Assembly: GCA_002451085.1 (NCBI GenBank)
Contig: DKBE01000080.1
Span: 30,032 to 65,622, forward strand
Reading direction: 5' to 3'
Length of the DNA: 35,591 nt
Origin: Proteobacteria bacterium UBA6908
Lineage (GTDB): Bacteria > Pseudomonadota > Gammaproteobacteria > Acidiferrobacterales > UBA6901
Position 1 is the first letter of the stretch, and every line of letters starts with the position of its first letter. Positions 1 through 8,199 of this stretch are shown piece by piece. The translations under genes and the position numbers were made by a program. The notes beneath the pieces are model-generated. The model did not search any database, was not told the origin of the DNA, and saw nothing but the letters and a program-made list of their open reading frames with translations.

Positions 1-141
1 CCCAGTGACGCGTGCAGTCAATCGCCAACGCAATTCGTCAGCCGTGGTGACGTAATTCGACACATCCTGTTGAACAGTACCTATGACGGCTGGAGCCAAT
101 CTCCTGTCGTCTTGGCGGGCACCATGCCCTTGTGGACTACA
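1..141 (+). CDS. Open frame at left edge, possible 3' end of a truncated gene
   Basis: A plus-strand reading frame is open from the first base to a TGA at 139-141 (46 codons), with third positions moderately GC-rich. It is convergent with yggS, which ends at 264, so the arrangement suits the tail of a plus-strand gene. A stretch reading SRGDVIRHILL resembles the last helix of a CBS domain, but that is only an impression from one short motif. The minus strand is also open for a similar length here, so coding is not established. Positions 142-263 contain no gene and no clear terminator that I can see. Confidence 0.22.
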
Positions 142-263
142 TGATTAACCTTGCGATGGATGACTCCGCCGGTGATGAGTGCAGAAGTCCCTGCTCTAAA
201 TCCGTTCCCAATGCGCACGGAGGATTGCAAGAGGCATGCCCGGGCAGGGCAGCGCGACGCGAC

Positions 264-989
264 TCAGGCAACAGGGTACGGCCGCTCACCAAAGATGGCC
301 GTGCCGACCCGTACCAGCGTCGATCCTTCCAGAATGGCGGGCTCAAAATCACCACTCATGCCCATGGACAATTCCGTGAAGGCGGGCAGGGCATGGCGCG
401 CCACACAGGACTCCTGCAGCTTGCGCACGGCCGCAAACGCCGAACGTATTTCCATCTCGGAGGCTGGATGTGGGCCAATGGCCATGAGTCCGCGCAGCAT
501 CAGCCCCGAAAGTCCGGCGGCAACGACCTGATCAAGCAGCTCTGGCACCTGTTCGGGCAGCACGCCGTGTCGGTGCGGATCTCGGGCCACGTTCACTTCG
601 ATCAGGGCATTGACGATGGTCTGGGCATCTACGGCAAAACGTGCCACACGCTCGGCAAGTCTGAGGCTGTCGAGCGAATGCAGCCAGGTAAAGTTGCCGG
701 GTATGTGCCTGGCCTTGTTGGCCTGCAGATGCCCAATGAAATGCCACTCCAGCCCCTGTCCGGCAAAGTGCGGTATCTTGCTCAGGGCATCCTGCACGGT
801 GTTCTCGCCGAACCGCCGCTGGCCGGCCGCAACCGCGGCGGCAATGGCCGCTGCCGGCTGGTATTTTGAAACCGCCACAACGTGTACCGATTCGGCGGAT
901 CGTCCGGCACGGGCGGCCGCCGTGGCGATGCGGTCCTGAAGTCGCGCGAGGTTGGCGGCAATATTGGCCACGGCCAGCGGGGTGCTCAT
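264..989 (-). CDS. yggS: YggS-family pyridoxal phosphate homeostasis protein (PLPHP)
   Basis: Single-domain PLP-binding alanine-racemase-like barrel protein of 241 residues, the usual length for the family. It has no known catalytic reaction; the family buffers free pyridoxal 5'-phosphate and affects amino-acid and vitamin B6 balance in the cytoplasm. The PLP lysine is K42 in the motif VAVSKYQ, and the conserved RRFGENTVQD stretch follows. The C-terminal part has the expected LSMGMSGDFEPAI and RVGTAIFG motifs that hold the phosphate. The start chosen is the ATG at 987-989 (MSTPLAVANI); a longer frame to 1052 adds 21 residues atypical of the family. A TATACT -10 element ends only 7 nt before this ATG. 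The gene diverges from dciA. Its usual neighbours pilT and proC are not in the window. Confidence 0.93.
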   Translation of the reverse strand: MSTPLAVANIAANLARLQDRIATAAARAGRSAESVHVVAVSKYQPAAAIAAAVAAGQRRFGENTVQDALSKIPHFAGQGLEWHFIGHLQANKARHIPGNFTWLHSLDSLRLAERVARFAVDAQTIVNALIEVNVARDPHRHGVLPEQVPELLDQVVAAGLSGLMLRGLMAIGPHPASEMEIRSAFAAVRKLQESCVARHALPAFTELSMGMSGDFEPAILEGSTLVRVGTAIFGERPYPVA

Positions 990-996
990 ATCCGGC

Positions 997-1002
997 AGTA
1001 TA
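997..1002 (-). promoter_or_regulatory. Candidate -10 element of yggS, abutting the start codon
   Basis: On the minus strand TATACT lies at 1002-997, followed by 7 nt and then the yggS ATG at 989. Transcription would be expected to begin at about 990, leaving essentially no 5' leader. No convincing -35 hexamer lies 16-18 nt upstream, and no Shine-Dalgarno sequence is possible in such a short leader. Assignment rests on the -10 match alone. Confidence 0.35.
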
Positions 1003-1044
1003 ACGTTCGACAGGCAGAAAAATCCGCGCGGCCGCGCTAAACTG

Positions 1045-1509
1045 ATGTCCATGAGTTACCACGGTATCCGGAAAATCAACAGTCTCATTACGCCGCTGAC
1101 CCTGCGTGAACTCGGCATGCCGGCCGATATCGCCCGTTTACCGGAAATCAGCGATGCCTGGATCGACAGTGTAGGGACCGCGCTCGCCGAACACGTTCAG
1201 CCGATTCGCTATACGGCCGGCAAACTGGTGCTGCGCGCCTCATCAGCGGTCTGGGTCAGCAAAGTCCGGCATACGCATGACACCCTGATCCGGAAACTCC
1301 GCGAGCATCCATTATTCCGTGATCTGATCGGTTTTGAGGTTCGCGCCTCGCCCCTGGATCGGGCACTCCGCAAGGAGCCGCGGCGCGTGCCGCGCATTCT
1401 GTCCGCCGGCACCCGCCGGCTGCTGGAATCTGTGGCGGCTGACACCGCGGATCCGGCATTGCGCGCGGCCCTGATCAAACTGGCACGACACTCCCGTCCT
1501 GAACGCTAA
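1045..1509 (+). CDS. dciA: DciA-like protein (DUF721)
   Basis: A protein of 154 residues resembling the DUF721/DciA family, which in bacteria lacking DnaC helps load the replicative helicase DnaB. The N-terminal half matches the family pattern: a LPEISDAWIDSVG segment, then a HVQPIRYTAGKLVLRA strand and a W-VSKVRH segment. The C-terminal part is basic and probably flexible. Start is ATG 1045 (MSMSYHG); ATG 1051 is an equally possible start, and an upstream frame to 952 would run into yggS. dciA often sits near lpxC/secA; here it is followed after 16 bp by a CapA-like lipoprotein gene. The family call rests on pattern recognition rather than a catalytic motif. Confidence 0.75.
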   Translation: MSMSYHGIRKINSLITPLTLRELGMPADIARLPEISDAWIDSVGTALAEHVQPIRYTAGKLVLRASSAVWVSKVRHTHDTLIRKLREHPLFRDLIGFEVRASPLDRALRKEPRRVPRILSAGTRRLLESVAADTADPALRAALIKLARHSRPER

Positions 1510-1525
1510 CCCGCTCCTACTATAT

Positions 1526-2650
1526 ATGACACTTCATCGTTACTGGCTCAGTACCGTCCTGTCCACCCTGTTTCTGGGTGCCTGTGCCACCGTGACCCCG
1601 GAGCCAACGACGCCGGCGCCACGGGTTCCAGCCACACAGGCGGCACCGTCTGTTACGGTGGCGAGCACCGAGCCGCTGCGGGTGATTGCCGTCGGCGACA
1701 TCATGCTGGATGGCACGGCACGGCCGGTCTTTGCGCAGAACGGATACGATTACGCGTTTGCTGCCGTTAAGCATCTTTTCAATGGCGCTGGCGCTGTGTT
1801 CGGCAACCTCGAAGGTCCGCTGACCGATCGCGGTACTGCCGAACAGGACAAGACCTATGTGTTCCGTTCACCGCCAGCCCCGGTCAGCCAGGCATTGCAT
1901 GCCGCCGGGTTTACCGTGCTGTCATTGGCGAACAACCATACCCTCGACTTTGGCGCCGAGGGTCTGGCGCAGACACAGAGCGCCCTGGAGGCTGTCGGGA
2001 TTGGCTACACCGGTGCCGGCAAGGATCTGGCCGAGGCGCGCCGTCCGGTGATCGTTAGTGCCTCTGGCAAGAAACTGGCGTTTCTCGCTTACTCCGTAAC
2101 CCTGCCGGAACATTTCTATGCTGGCCCCGGCAAGCCCGGCACCGCCTTTGCGCACGAAGCGCATGTGCGGGCCGATGTGCGAGCCGCGCGCCAGCAGGCG
2201 GATATCGTGCTGGTCTCGTTCCATTGGGGACAGGAAGGCAAGACCGTGTTGCGTGACTATCAGGTGCAGCTGGGGCACGCCGCCATCGATGCCGGTGCCG
2301 CGGCCGTGCTCGGTCACCATCCACACATCCTGCAAGGCATCGAGCGCTACCACGATGGGGTCATCCTTTATAGCCTCGGCAATTTCACCTTCGGTTCCTA
2401 CAGCAAACAGGCACAGGTCAGTGCGATCGCGGAGCTCACCTTCGACGGCAATCGGGTGGCGGCGCTGCGCATGCATCCAATCAACGTGAACAACTTTGAA
2501 GTCGAGTTTCAGCCGAAACCGCTGACCGGAATGGCGGCCAAGCGAGTGGTGGATGAACTCATCAGCCTGTCGGCGCGGCGCCAGACCGTGGTCGCCAGCG
2601 AGACGGACACAGCAGTACTGCAACTGCCGGCTGCCGTCTCGTCGCGCTGA
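1526..2650 (+). CDS. CapA-family metallophosphatase-like lipoprotein
   Basis: A 374-residue exported lipoprotein. The N-terminus is a lipoprotein signal peptide with lipobox LGAC, giving a modified Cys20. Ala follows the Cys, which by the E. coli sorting rule would allow Lol-dependent transfer to the outer membrane. A Pro/Thr-rich linker (about 22-48) leads to a CapA/PgsA-type calcineurin-like domain (about 51-345). Its probable metal ligands are all present: Asp58 in VGDIM, Asn94 and Glu96 in GNLEG, Asn137-His138 in NNH, His233 in FHWG, and the GHHPH cluster (His264, 265, 267). CapA is associated with poly-gamma-glutamate capsule synthesis, but no pgsB/capB/capC partner is nearby, so the substrate is unknown. 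No clear Shine-Dalgarno precedes the ATG, though the signal peptide fixes the start. Confidence 0.85.
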   Translation: MTLHRYWLSTVLSTLFLGACATVTPEPTTPAPRVPATQAAPSVTVASTEPLRVIAVGDIMLDGTARPVFAQNGYDYAFAAVKHLFNGAGAVFGNLEGPLTDRGTAEQDKTYVFRSPPAPVSQALHAAGFTVLSLANNHTLDFGAEGLAQTQSALEAVGIGYTGAGKDLAEARRPVIVSASGKKLAFLAYSVTLPEHFYAGPGKPGTAFAHEAHVRADVRAARQQADIVLVSFHWGQEGKTVLRDYQVQLGHAAIDAGAAAVLGHHPHILQGIERYHDGVILYSLGNFTFGSYSKQAQVSAIAELTFDGNRVAALRMHPINVNNFEVEFQPKPLTGMAAKRVVDELISLSARRQTVVASETDTAVLQLPAAVSSR

Positions 2651-2656
2651 TCCGAT

Positions 2657-2673
2657 GGCGCGTTTCGCGCGCC
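2657..2673 (+). other. GC-rich hairpin between the lipoprotein gene and lolC
   Basis: A perfect 6-bp stem GGCGCG/CGCGCC with a TTTCG loop lies 6 bp after the stop codon of the CapA-like gene. There is no T tract after it, so it is not a typical intrinsic terminator; it could still protect the 3' end of the mRNA. A TTTAAT sequence preceded by TG (2684-2692) follows and might be an extended -10 for lolC. Confidence 0.3.
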
Positions 2674-2725
2674 TGCCGGGCTGTGGTTTAATGGCATTCT
2701 GATTCACCACCCCCTGTTGCATGGT

Positions 2726-3973
2726 ATGGCACGTCCTTTCGAATTACTGGTTGGCCTGCGCTATACGCGCGCCAAACGCCGCAATCATTTCATTTCCTTT
2801 ATCTCACTGACCTCGATGACCAGCATCGCGCTCGGCGCCATGGTGATAATCACCGTGCTGTCGGTCATGAACGGCTTCGGTGAAGAGCTGCGTTCACGCA
2901 TTCTCGGGGTGGTGTCACACATCACGGTCAGCGGTGACCGTGGTGTCCTCGCGGACTGGCAGGGTGTCGCAGCTGAAGCCCGCAACATTCCCGGTCATGT
3001 CGCCAGCGCCCCATTCATCCAGGGGCAGGCCATGGTCACCCACGGCCGCAAGGCCAGCGGTGTGATCGTGCGCGGTATCCTGCCCACGGAAGAACCGAAA
3101 GTGGCCGACATCGGCAACAAGATGATCGACGGCCGGCTGGAAAACCTGCAGCCCGACGGTTTCGGCGTCATACTCGGGCGTGAACTTGCCTGGAAACTGG
3201 GTGTCCAGGTCGGTTCGCGGCTTACACTGGTGACCCCGGAAGGGCAGCTCACGCCGGCCGGGCTGCTGCCACGCCTGAAGCGCTTTACCGTGGTTGGAAT
3301 TTTCGAGGTCGGAATGTATGAATTCGACAGCGGACTGGTGCTGATGCACCTGGACGATGCCGCCACGCTGTATCAGATGCCGGCGCAGGTCACGGGAGTG
3401 CGCATCAAACTGGATGATATCGACCAGGCACCGCGCCGGGCGCTGGAGTTCGACGAACAAACTGAAGGAAAGTACCGGGTTCGGGACTGGACCCGCGAAC
3501 ACGCCAACTTCTTCCGTGCCTTGAAGATGGAAAAGACCGTGATGTTCGTCATCATGTTCTTCATTATTGCCGTGGCGGCGTTCAATATCGTTTCGACGCT
3601 GGTGATGATGGTCACCGACAAGCGGGCGGAGATCGCGATTCTGCGCACGATCGGCGCCAGCCCCGGAAGCATCATGGCGATTTTTATGGTGCAGGGCACC
3701 CTGATCGGCACAATCGGCACCCTGATCGGCACGGGTTCGGGCATCCTGCTTTCGCTCAATGTGGAAACCCTGGTGCACGGTATAGAAAAGCTGTTCCACA
3801 CCCGGTTCCTGGCCGCGGACGTGTATTACATCAGCGACCTCCCGTCACGCCTGCTGTGGTCGGATGTGCTGTCTGTCGCGCTGGTGTCACTGATCATGTG
3901 CTTTGTCGCCACGCTTTACCCGGCCTGGCGCGCCGCCCGCACTCAACCGGCCGAAGCCCTGCGCTACGAATGA
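2726..3973 (+). CDS. lolC: Lipoprotein-releasing ABC transporter permease (LolC/LolE/LolF type)
   Basis: Inner-membrane permease of the Lol exporter, which extracts outer-membrane lipoproteins and passes them to LolA. The protein of 415 residues has the LolC/E architecture: one N-terminal membrane helix (about 25-47), a large periplasmic domain, then three C-terminal helices with the MacB/FtsX core ([24 protein letters not shown] region, about 275-300) that contacts the ATPase. The conserved start motif [20 protein letters not shown] is present. ATG 2726 is chosen; a TTG 9 nt upstream is less likely. The stop overlaps the lolD start in ATGA. No second permease gene is adjacent, so this may be a LolF-type homodimeric permease unless lolE lies elsewhere. 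Confidence 0.93.
   Translation: MARPFELLVGLRYTRAKRRNHFISFISLTSMTSIALGAMVIITVLSVMNGFGEELRSRILGVVSHITVSGDRGVLADWQGVAAEARNIPGHVASAPFIQGQAMVTHGRKASGVIVRGILPTEEPKVADIGNKMIDGRLENLQPDGFGVILGRELAWKLGVQVGSRLTLVTPEGQLTPAGLLPRLKRFTVVGIFEVGMYEFDSGLVLMHLDDAATLYQMPAQVTGVRIKLDDIDQAPRRALEFDEQTEGKYRVRDWTREHANFFRALKMEKTVMFVIMFFIIAVAAFNIVSTLVMMVTDKRAEIAILRTIGASPGSIMAIFMVQGTLIGTIGTLIGTGSGILLSLNVETLVHGIEKLFHTRFLAADVYYISDLPSRLLWSDVLSVALVSLIMCFVATLYPAWRAARTQPAEALRYE
3695..3732 (+). repeat. Imperfect tandem repeat of 21 bp inside lolC
   Basis: The 17-bp string GGCACCCTGATCGGCAC occurs at 3695-3711 and again at 3716-3732, separated by AATC. It encodes GTLIGT twice within a glycine-rich transmembrane helix, so the protein repeat is compatible with helix packing. 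Confidence 0.8.
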
Positions 3974-4662
3974 ATACGATGACCGATCAACCGGTATTGC
4001 GCGTCACCGGCCTCACGAAGGTGTTTCGCGATGCCGAAATCAATGTCGAGGTCCTGAAAGGGGTTTACCTGCGCCTCAACCGCGGCGAACGCGTCGCGAT
4101 TATCGGCCCGTCCGGTTCCGGCAAGAGCACGCTGCTGCAGTTGCTCGGCGGCCTCGACCTGCCCACGTCCGGCCGGGTTGAGCTGGATAACCAGGACTTC
4201 AGCAAGTTGTCGGAAGCGGAGCGGGGCAGCCTGCGCAATCGTGCCCTTGGTTTTATTTACCAGTTCCATCACCTGCTGCCGGAATTCACCGCTGAAGAGA
4301 ATGTGGCCATGCCGCTGCTGGTGCGGCGCGAGGAGGAAGGCGCGGCTCGCCAGACGGCCCGCGCGATGCTCGAACGGGTCGGGCTGGAGCATCGTCTGGC
4401 CCACAAGCCGGGTGAATTGTCCGGCGGCGAGCGTCAGCGTGTGGCGGTGGCCCGTGCCATGGTTACGCGTCCGCTGTGCGTGCTGGCGGATGAACCCACC
4501 GGCAACCTGGACCGTCACAATGCCGAAGCCGTGTATGAGCTGATGCTGGAGCTCAACCGCGAACTCGGCACCTGCCTTGTGGTCGTAACCCATGATCCGG
4601 TACTGGCCGCGCGCATGGACCGGGTTCTGACGCTGGACGACGGTCTGCTCAAGGAAGCCTGA
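3970..4662 (+). CDS. lolD: LolD, ATPase of the lipoprotein-releasing system
   Basis: ABC ATPase of 230 residues that powers release of outer-membrane lipoproteins from the inner membrane, acting at the cytoplasmic face with the permease encoded just upstream. Walker A is GPSGSGKST (46-54), the signature is [14 protein letters not shown] beginning at 150, and Walker B ends in DEPTGNLD with D174/E175. The region after Walker A contains [18 protein letters not shown], a family hallmark. The start is the ATG at 3970 that overlaps the lolC stop; ATG 3979 is an alternative. The longer open frame beginning inside lolC is not credible. Translational coupling with lolC is likely. Confidence 0.96.
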   Translation: MNTMTDQPVLRVTGLTKVFRDAEINVEVLKGVYLRLNRGERVAIIGPSGSGKSTLLQLLGGLDLPTSGRVELDNQDFSKLSEAERGSLRNRALGFIYQFHHLLPEFTAEENVAMPLLVRREEEGAARQTARAMLERVGLEHRLAHKPGELSGGERQRVAVARAMVTRPLCVLADEPTGNLDRHNAEAVYELMLELNRELGTCLVVVTHDPVLAARMDRVLTLDDGLLKEA

Positions 4663-4743
4663 TGCCGATTCGGCAACCCGGCATGCGCGCGCGGGCTGCG
4701 GAACGGAGTGCCTGGCGCTTGTTGCTTTACGCGTCCTGGCGAC

Positions 4744-7086
4744 ATGGAATGGAAGCTGTCAGGGAGGACTGCCATTCGACTGTGTGCGCTTGCGTTGCTC
4801 GCCGGCATTCTGTTCATTCAGCTGTTGCCGGACTTGCCCCCGCTCATCTGGGCGCTGCTGCTGTTGCCCATTGGTGGGCTCGCGTGTCGCTGGCCACGAT
4901 GGTTTCTGCCGATGATATTTCTGGTGGCGGGAGCCTGCTGGGCCATTTACCGAGCTGACCTGATCCTGTCCGAATCCCTGGCGCCGACCCTGGAGGGCAT
5001 CGACCTGGTGGTCGAAGGCCACGTCGCCGATCTGCCGTCGCCCACTGAGCGTGGCCAGCGCTTTGTATTCCGCATCGATCGTGCCTGGCAGGCGGGACAG
5101 TCGGTCACCGTGCCCCAGCAGGTGCAATTGAGTCGTTACGGAGCGCACCCGATGCCGGTGGTGGGGGATGTCTGGCGCCTGACTGTACGGCTCAAGCGCC
5201 CGCACGGTTTCCGCAACCCGGGAGGTTTTGACTACGAAGCCTACCTGTTTCAGCAGCGCTTGCGCGCAACCGGTTATGTGCGCGAATCACCACCGCCGCG
5301 ACGACTGTCCGGACTGACCGACAGCCACGCGCCGTTGCCGGCACTGCGGCTGAACCGGATTCGTCAGCAACTCTCCGAGCGCATCCGCGCATTGCTGCCA
5401 GACCAGCGCTTCACGGCCATGATCATCGCATTTGCCAATGGTGATGATGACAGCATTCCGGATGATCAGTGGGATGTCCTCAATCGCACCGGCACCAGTC
5501 ATCTGGTGGCGATTTCCGGCATGAACATCGGTTGGGTAGCCGGCCTGGTGTATCTGATTGCATTTCGCCTGTGGGCAGCGCTCGGACGGGTGTCATTACG
5601 ATGGCCGGCACCGATGGTGGCGGCATGGTGTGCGCTGCTGGCCGGAGCCGGTTATGCGGCACTGGCCGGCTTTGCCATTCCAACTCAACGTGCGCTGGTC
5701 ATGCTGGCTGCCGGCATGGCTGCCGTATTATTGGGGCGGCGGGTCACCCCTTCGGTCATGCTCGCGCTGGCCCTGCTGACCGTGCTGGTGTTCGACCCGT
5801 TGTCGGTGTTGGCCCCGGGTTTCTGGCTGTCGTTTGCGGCGGTGGCGGTCATTCTGTATGCCGTCAGTCGACAGTTTGACCGACCGTGGCGAGAAAAGAT
5901 CGTTGCCTGGGGAAAGTTGCAATGGGCGATTGCACTCGGAATGCTTCCGTTACTGTTGCTGTTGTTCCAGCAGGTGAGTGTCAGCGGTCCTGTAGCGAAT
6001 CTTGTCGCTATTCCGGTCATCGAAATCATCGTGATTCCGGCAACCTTGCTGGGCGTTGTGGCATCCACGACTCTGCCTGACAGTGTGGCGTCCTGGCCTT
6101 TCCTGTTGGCCCACCAGACGCTCACCTGGTTGTGGCCGTGGCTCGAAACGCTGGCGCGGTTACCGATAACATTGTGGAGCCAGCATGCCCCGCCTCTATG
6201 GGCAGTGCTCGCGGCGTTGGTGGGTGCAGCGCTGTTGCTGGCGCCACGCGGGTGGCCGGCGCGGTGGTTGGGGCTTCTCTGGCTGTTGCCGATGGTTCTG
6301 CTCCGCCCGGCCGCACCAACGGCGGGTGCCGCCTGGCTGACTCTGCTCGATGTCGGCCAGGGCCTGGCAGTCGTGGTGCGTACGGCGACGCATACCCTGG
6401 TCTATGACACCGGTGCGCGCTACAGCGCCCGATTCGATGCCGGAAGCGCCGTGATATTGCCGTACCTGCGCCACGAAGGACTGAGACGGGTAAGTACCCT
6501 GATTATCAGCCACGGTGACAACGATCATATCGGCGGCAGTTCCGCCTTGCTGGCCCGCCTGCCGGTGGATCGTATTCTGTCGAGCGTGCCGGGACGTTTG
6601 CCGGCGGCGGAACCCTGCCGGAGCGGACAGTTCTGGACGTGGGACGACGTGCGGTTCGAAATCCTCCATCCGGCCAACGGAGGGAAACTGCGTGGAAACG
6701 ACCGCAGTTGTGTACTGCGTATTGAAACCCGTTATGGTCAGGCGCTGTTGCCGGGGGATATCAGCGCCCGGGCCGAGCGATTCCTGGTACGTGAACAACC
6801 ACAGCGGCTGGCCGCCACAGTTCTGGTCGCACCACATCATGGCAGCCGTTCCTCTTCGACTGAACCTTTCATCGACCGCATCAATCCAAAGTTGGTATTG
6901 CTGCCGGTTGGATACCGAAACCGCTACCGGCATCCGCACCCGGACGTGCTGGCCCGCTATCGTGAACGGGGAATAGAAGTGGTGGATTCACCCAGTGCCG
7001 GCGCAATCCAGGTCCGGTTCGACCCGGCGGGATGGCGCGTGGATCGTGACCGTGACCTTCGCCGGCGCTACTGGCACCGGCGCTAG
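4744..7086 (+). CDS. comEC: ComEC/Rec2-type DNA uptake channel protein
   Basis: Polytopic inner-membrane protein of about 780 residues that carries single-stranded DNA into the cytoplasm during natural transformation. An N-terminal hydrophobic DUF4131-like region is followed by the Competence domain with many helices (GTSHLVAISGMNIGWVAG is the typical entry motif). A C-terminal metallo-beta-lactamase domain has SHGDNDHIGG, with His590, Asp592, Asp594 and His595 conserved, and a later PHHGSRSSS motif, so the hydrolase site looks intact. ATG 4744 is preferred; GTG 4708 would add 12 residues, and neither has a strong ribosome-binding site. It follows lolD at 81 bp. A PilZ gene elsewhere in the window fits a type IV pilus, which in many relatives feeds DNA to ComEC. 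Confidence 0.93.
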   Translation: MEWKLSGRTAIRLCALALLAGILFIQLLPDLPPLIWALLLLPIGGLACRWPRWFLPMIFLVAGACWAIYRADLILSESLAPTLEGIDLVVEGHVADLPSPTERGQRFVFRIDRAWQAGQSVTVPQQVQLSRYGAHPMPVVGDVWRLTVRLKRPHGFRNPGGFDYEAYLFQQRLRATGYVRESPPPRRLSGLTDSHAPLPALRLNRIRQQLSERIRALLPDQRFTAMIIAFANGDDDSIPDDQWDVLNRTGTSHLVAISGMNIGWVAGLVYLIAFRLWAALGRVSLRWPAPMVAAWCALLAGAGYAALAGFAIPTQRALVMLAAGMAAVLLGRRVTPSVMLALALLTVLVFDPLSVLAPGFWLSFAAVAVILYAVSRQFDRPWREKIVAWGKLQWAIALGMLPLLLLLFQQVSVSGPVANLVAIPVIEIIVIPATLLGVVASTTLPDSVASWPFLLAHQTLTWLWPWLETLARLPITLWSQHAPPLWAVLAALVGAALLLAPRGWPARWLGLLWLLPMVLLRPAAPTAGAAWLTLLDVGQGLAVVVRTATHTLVYDTGARYSARFDAGSAVILPYLRHEGLRRVSTLIISHGDNDHIGGSSALLARLPVDRILSSVPGRLPAAEPCRSGQFWTWDDVRFEILHPANGGKLRGNDRSCVLRIETRYGQALLPGDISARAERFLVREQPQRLAATVLVAPHHGSRSSSTEPFIDRINPKLVLLPVGYRNRYRHPHPDVLARYRERGIEVVDSPSAGAIQVRFDPAGWRVDRDRDLRRRYWHRR

Positions 7087-7162
7087 CGCCTTTCCGCAGT
7101 CCTGCGTGTCTGATAGATTACGCGCGGTTTCCGATTTCTAACCGACCAAAAGGTGCTGACGC

Positions 7163-7777
7163 GTGTTTGAACTGATCAAAGCCGGCGGCTGGGTAATGTG
7201 GCCGCTGATTCTGTGCTCGGTCGCGGCCCTCGCGATCATCGGCGAACGACTGTGGACCCTGCAAAAAAAGAACATCATTCCGCCGGAACTGCTGAACCAG
7301 GTTCAGCAATGGCTGGAGCGCAAGGAAATCGACGAATCGCGCCTCACGCTGTTGCGGGAAAGCTCGCCGCTGGGCCGCATCCTCGCGACCGGCGTGGTCA
7401 ATCGCCAGCACGATCATGAAGTCATTAAAGAAGCGATCGAGGACGCCGGCCGTCACGTGGTGCCGGAGCTGGATCGCTACCTCAATACACTTGGCACCAT
7501 CGCCGCCATTTCGCCGTTTCTGGGTTTGCTCGGAACCGTGCTGGGCATGATTCAGATGTTTGCCGGCATCGGCTCGCATGGCCTCGGCGATCCGTCGATC
7601 GTGGCGGGCGGTATCTCGCAGGCCTTGATCGCCACGGCCAGTGGACTGGCCGTGGCGATTCCGAGCCTGATGGCCTATCGTTACCTGCGCGGTCGTGTTG
7701 ATGTGCTGCTGGTGGAGATGGAGCAGGAAGCGTTGAAACTGGTCGAGATTCTGCGCGGCAAGCGCGAGCGCAGCTGA
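7163..7777 (+). CDS. exbB: ExbB/TolQ/MotA-family proton channel protein
   Basis: Inner-membrane protein of 204 residues with the three-helix ExbB layout. The first helix is near residues 8-28. A cytoplasmic segment follows, then two close helices near 112-135 and 150-175. The motif TIAAISPFLGLLGTVLGMI and the ATASGLAVAIPSLMAYRYL helix are typical. With ExbD it converts proton flow to mechanical work on a periplasmic partner. The GTG start at 7163 is supported by an AAAAGG sequence upstream. No tonB is adjacent, and the pair lies between comEC and msbA, so the partner cannot be read from the neighbourhood. Confidence 0.92.
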   Translation: MFELIKAGGWVMWPLILCSVAALAIIGERLWTLQKKNIIPPELLNQVQQWLERKEIDESRLTLLRESSPLGRILATGVVNRQHDHEVIKEAIEDAGRHVVPELDRYLNTLGTIAAISPFLGLLGTVLGMIQMFAGIGSHGLGDPSIVAGGISQALIATASGLAVAIPSLMAYRYLRGRVDVLLVEMEQEALKLVEILRGKRERS

Positions 7778-7778
7778 T

Positions 7779-8198
7779 ATGGAATTTCGTCCGCGCTTTC
7801 GCGAAGAGCCGGAAATCAACCTGATTCCGCTCATCGACGTGCTGTTGATGACACTGATCTTCCTGCTGGTCACCACCAGTTTTTCACACGAGGCGCGCCT
7901 GCGCCTGCAGCTGCCGGAGGCGGGGGTCGACACGAAAATCGAGGCTGCCACCCTGCGAATTGCGATCGACGCACGCGGCCAGTACTTCATCAACAACCAG
8001 CAATTGCTGAACACCACGCCCGAGACCCTGCGTGCCGCGATGCAACAGACCGTGGGCGGGCGCAAAGATCCGGTGGTGGTCATTCAGGCCGACCGCAAAA
8101 CCCCGCACGAGGCCGTGGTGCGCGTGATGGAAGCCGCCCGCCGACTTGGATATACCCATCTGACCTTCGCCACTCAGGCGCCAGGCAGCGAACCGTAA
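7779..8198 (+). CDS. exbD: ExbD/TolR-family biopolymer transport protein
   Basis: A 139-residue single-pass inner-membrane protein with a periplasmic C-terminal domain. The transmembrane helix (about 15-35) carries the essential Asp20 in LIPLIDVLLM, the position used for proton conduction. The periplasmic half has the family's IAIDARGQYFINNQ and VVVIQADRKTPHEAVVRVMEAA elements. It starts 1 nt after the exbB stop and ends 1 nt before the msbA start, so all three are probably translated from one mRNA. Confidence 0.93.
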   Translation: MEFRPRFREEPEINLIPLIDVLLMTLIFLLVTTSFSHEARLRLQLPEAGVDTKIEAATLRIAIDARGQYFINNQQLLNTTPETLRAAMQQTVGGRKDPVVVIQADRKTPHEAVVRVMEAARRLGYTHLTFATQAPGSEP

Positions 8199-8199
8199 C

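Noticed and set aside
2915..3799. A 294-codon antisense frame inside lolC (and a similar one at 1922-2722)
   Set aside because: Both mirror the codon pattern of the plus-strand genes; no start signal or recognisable protein.
7079..7090. Palindrome GGCGCTAGCGCC at the comEC stop, possible terminator
   Set aside because: The palindrome is only 12 bp with almost no loop and is followed by just three T residues; it could be chance in GC-rich DNA.
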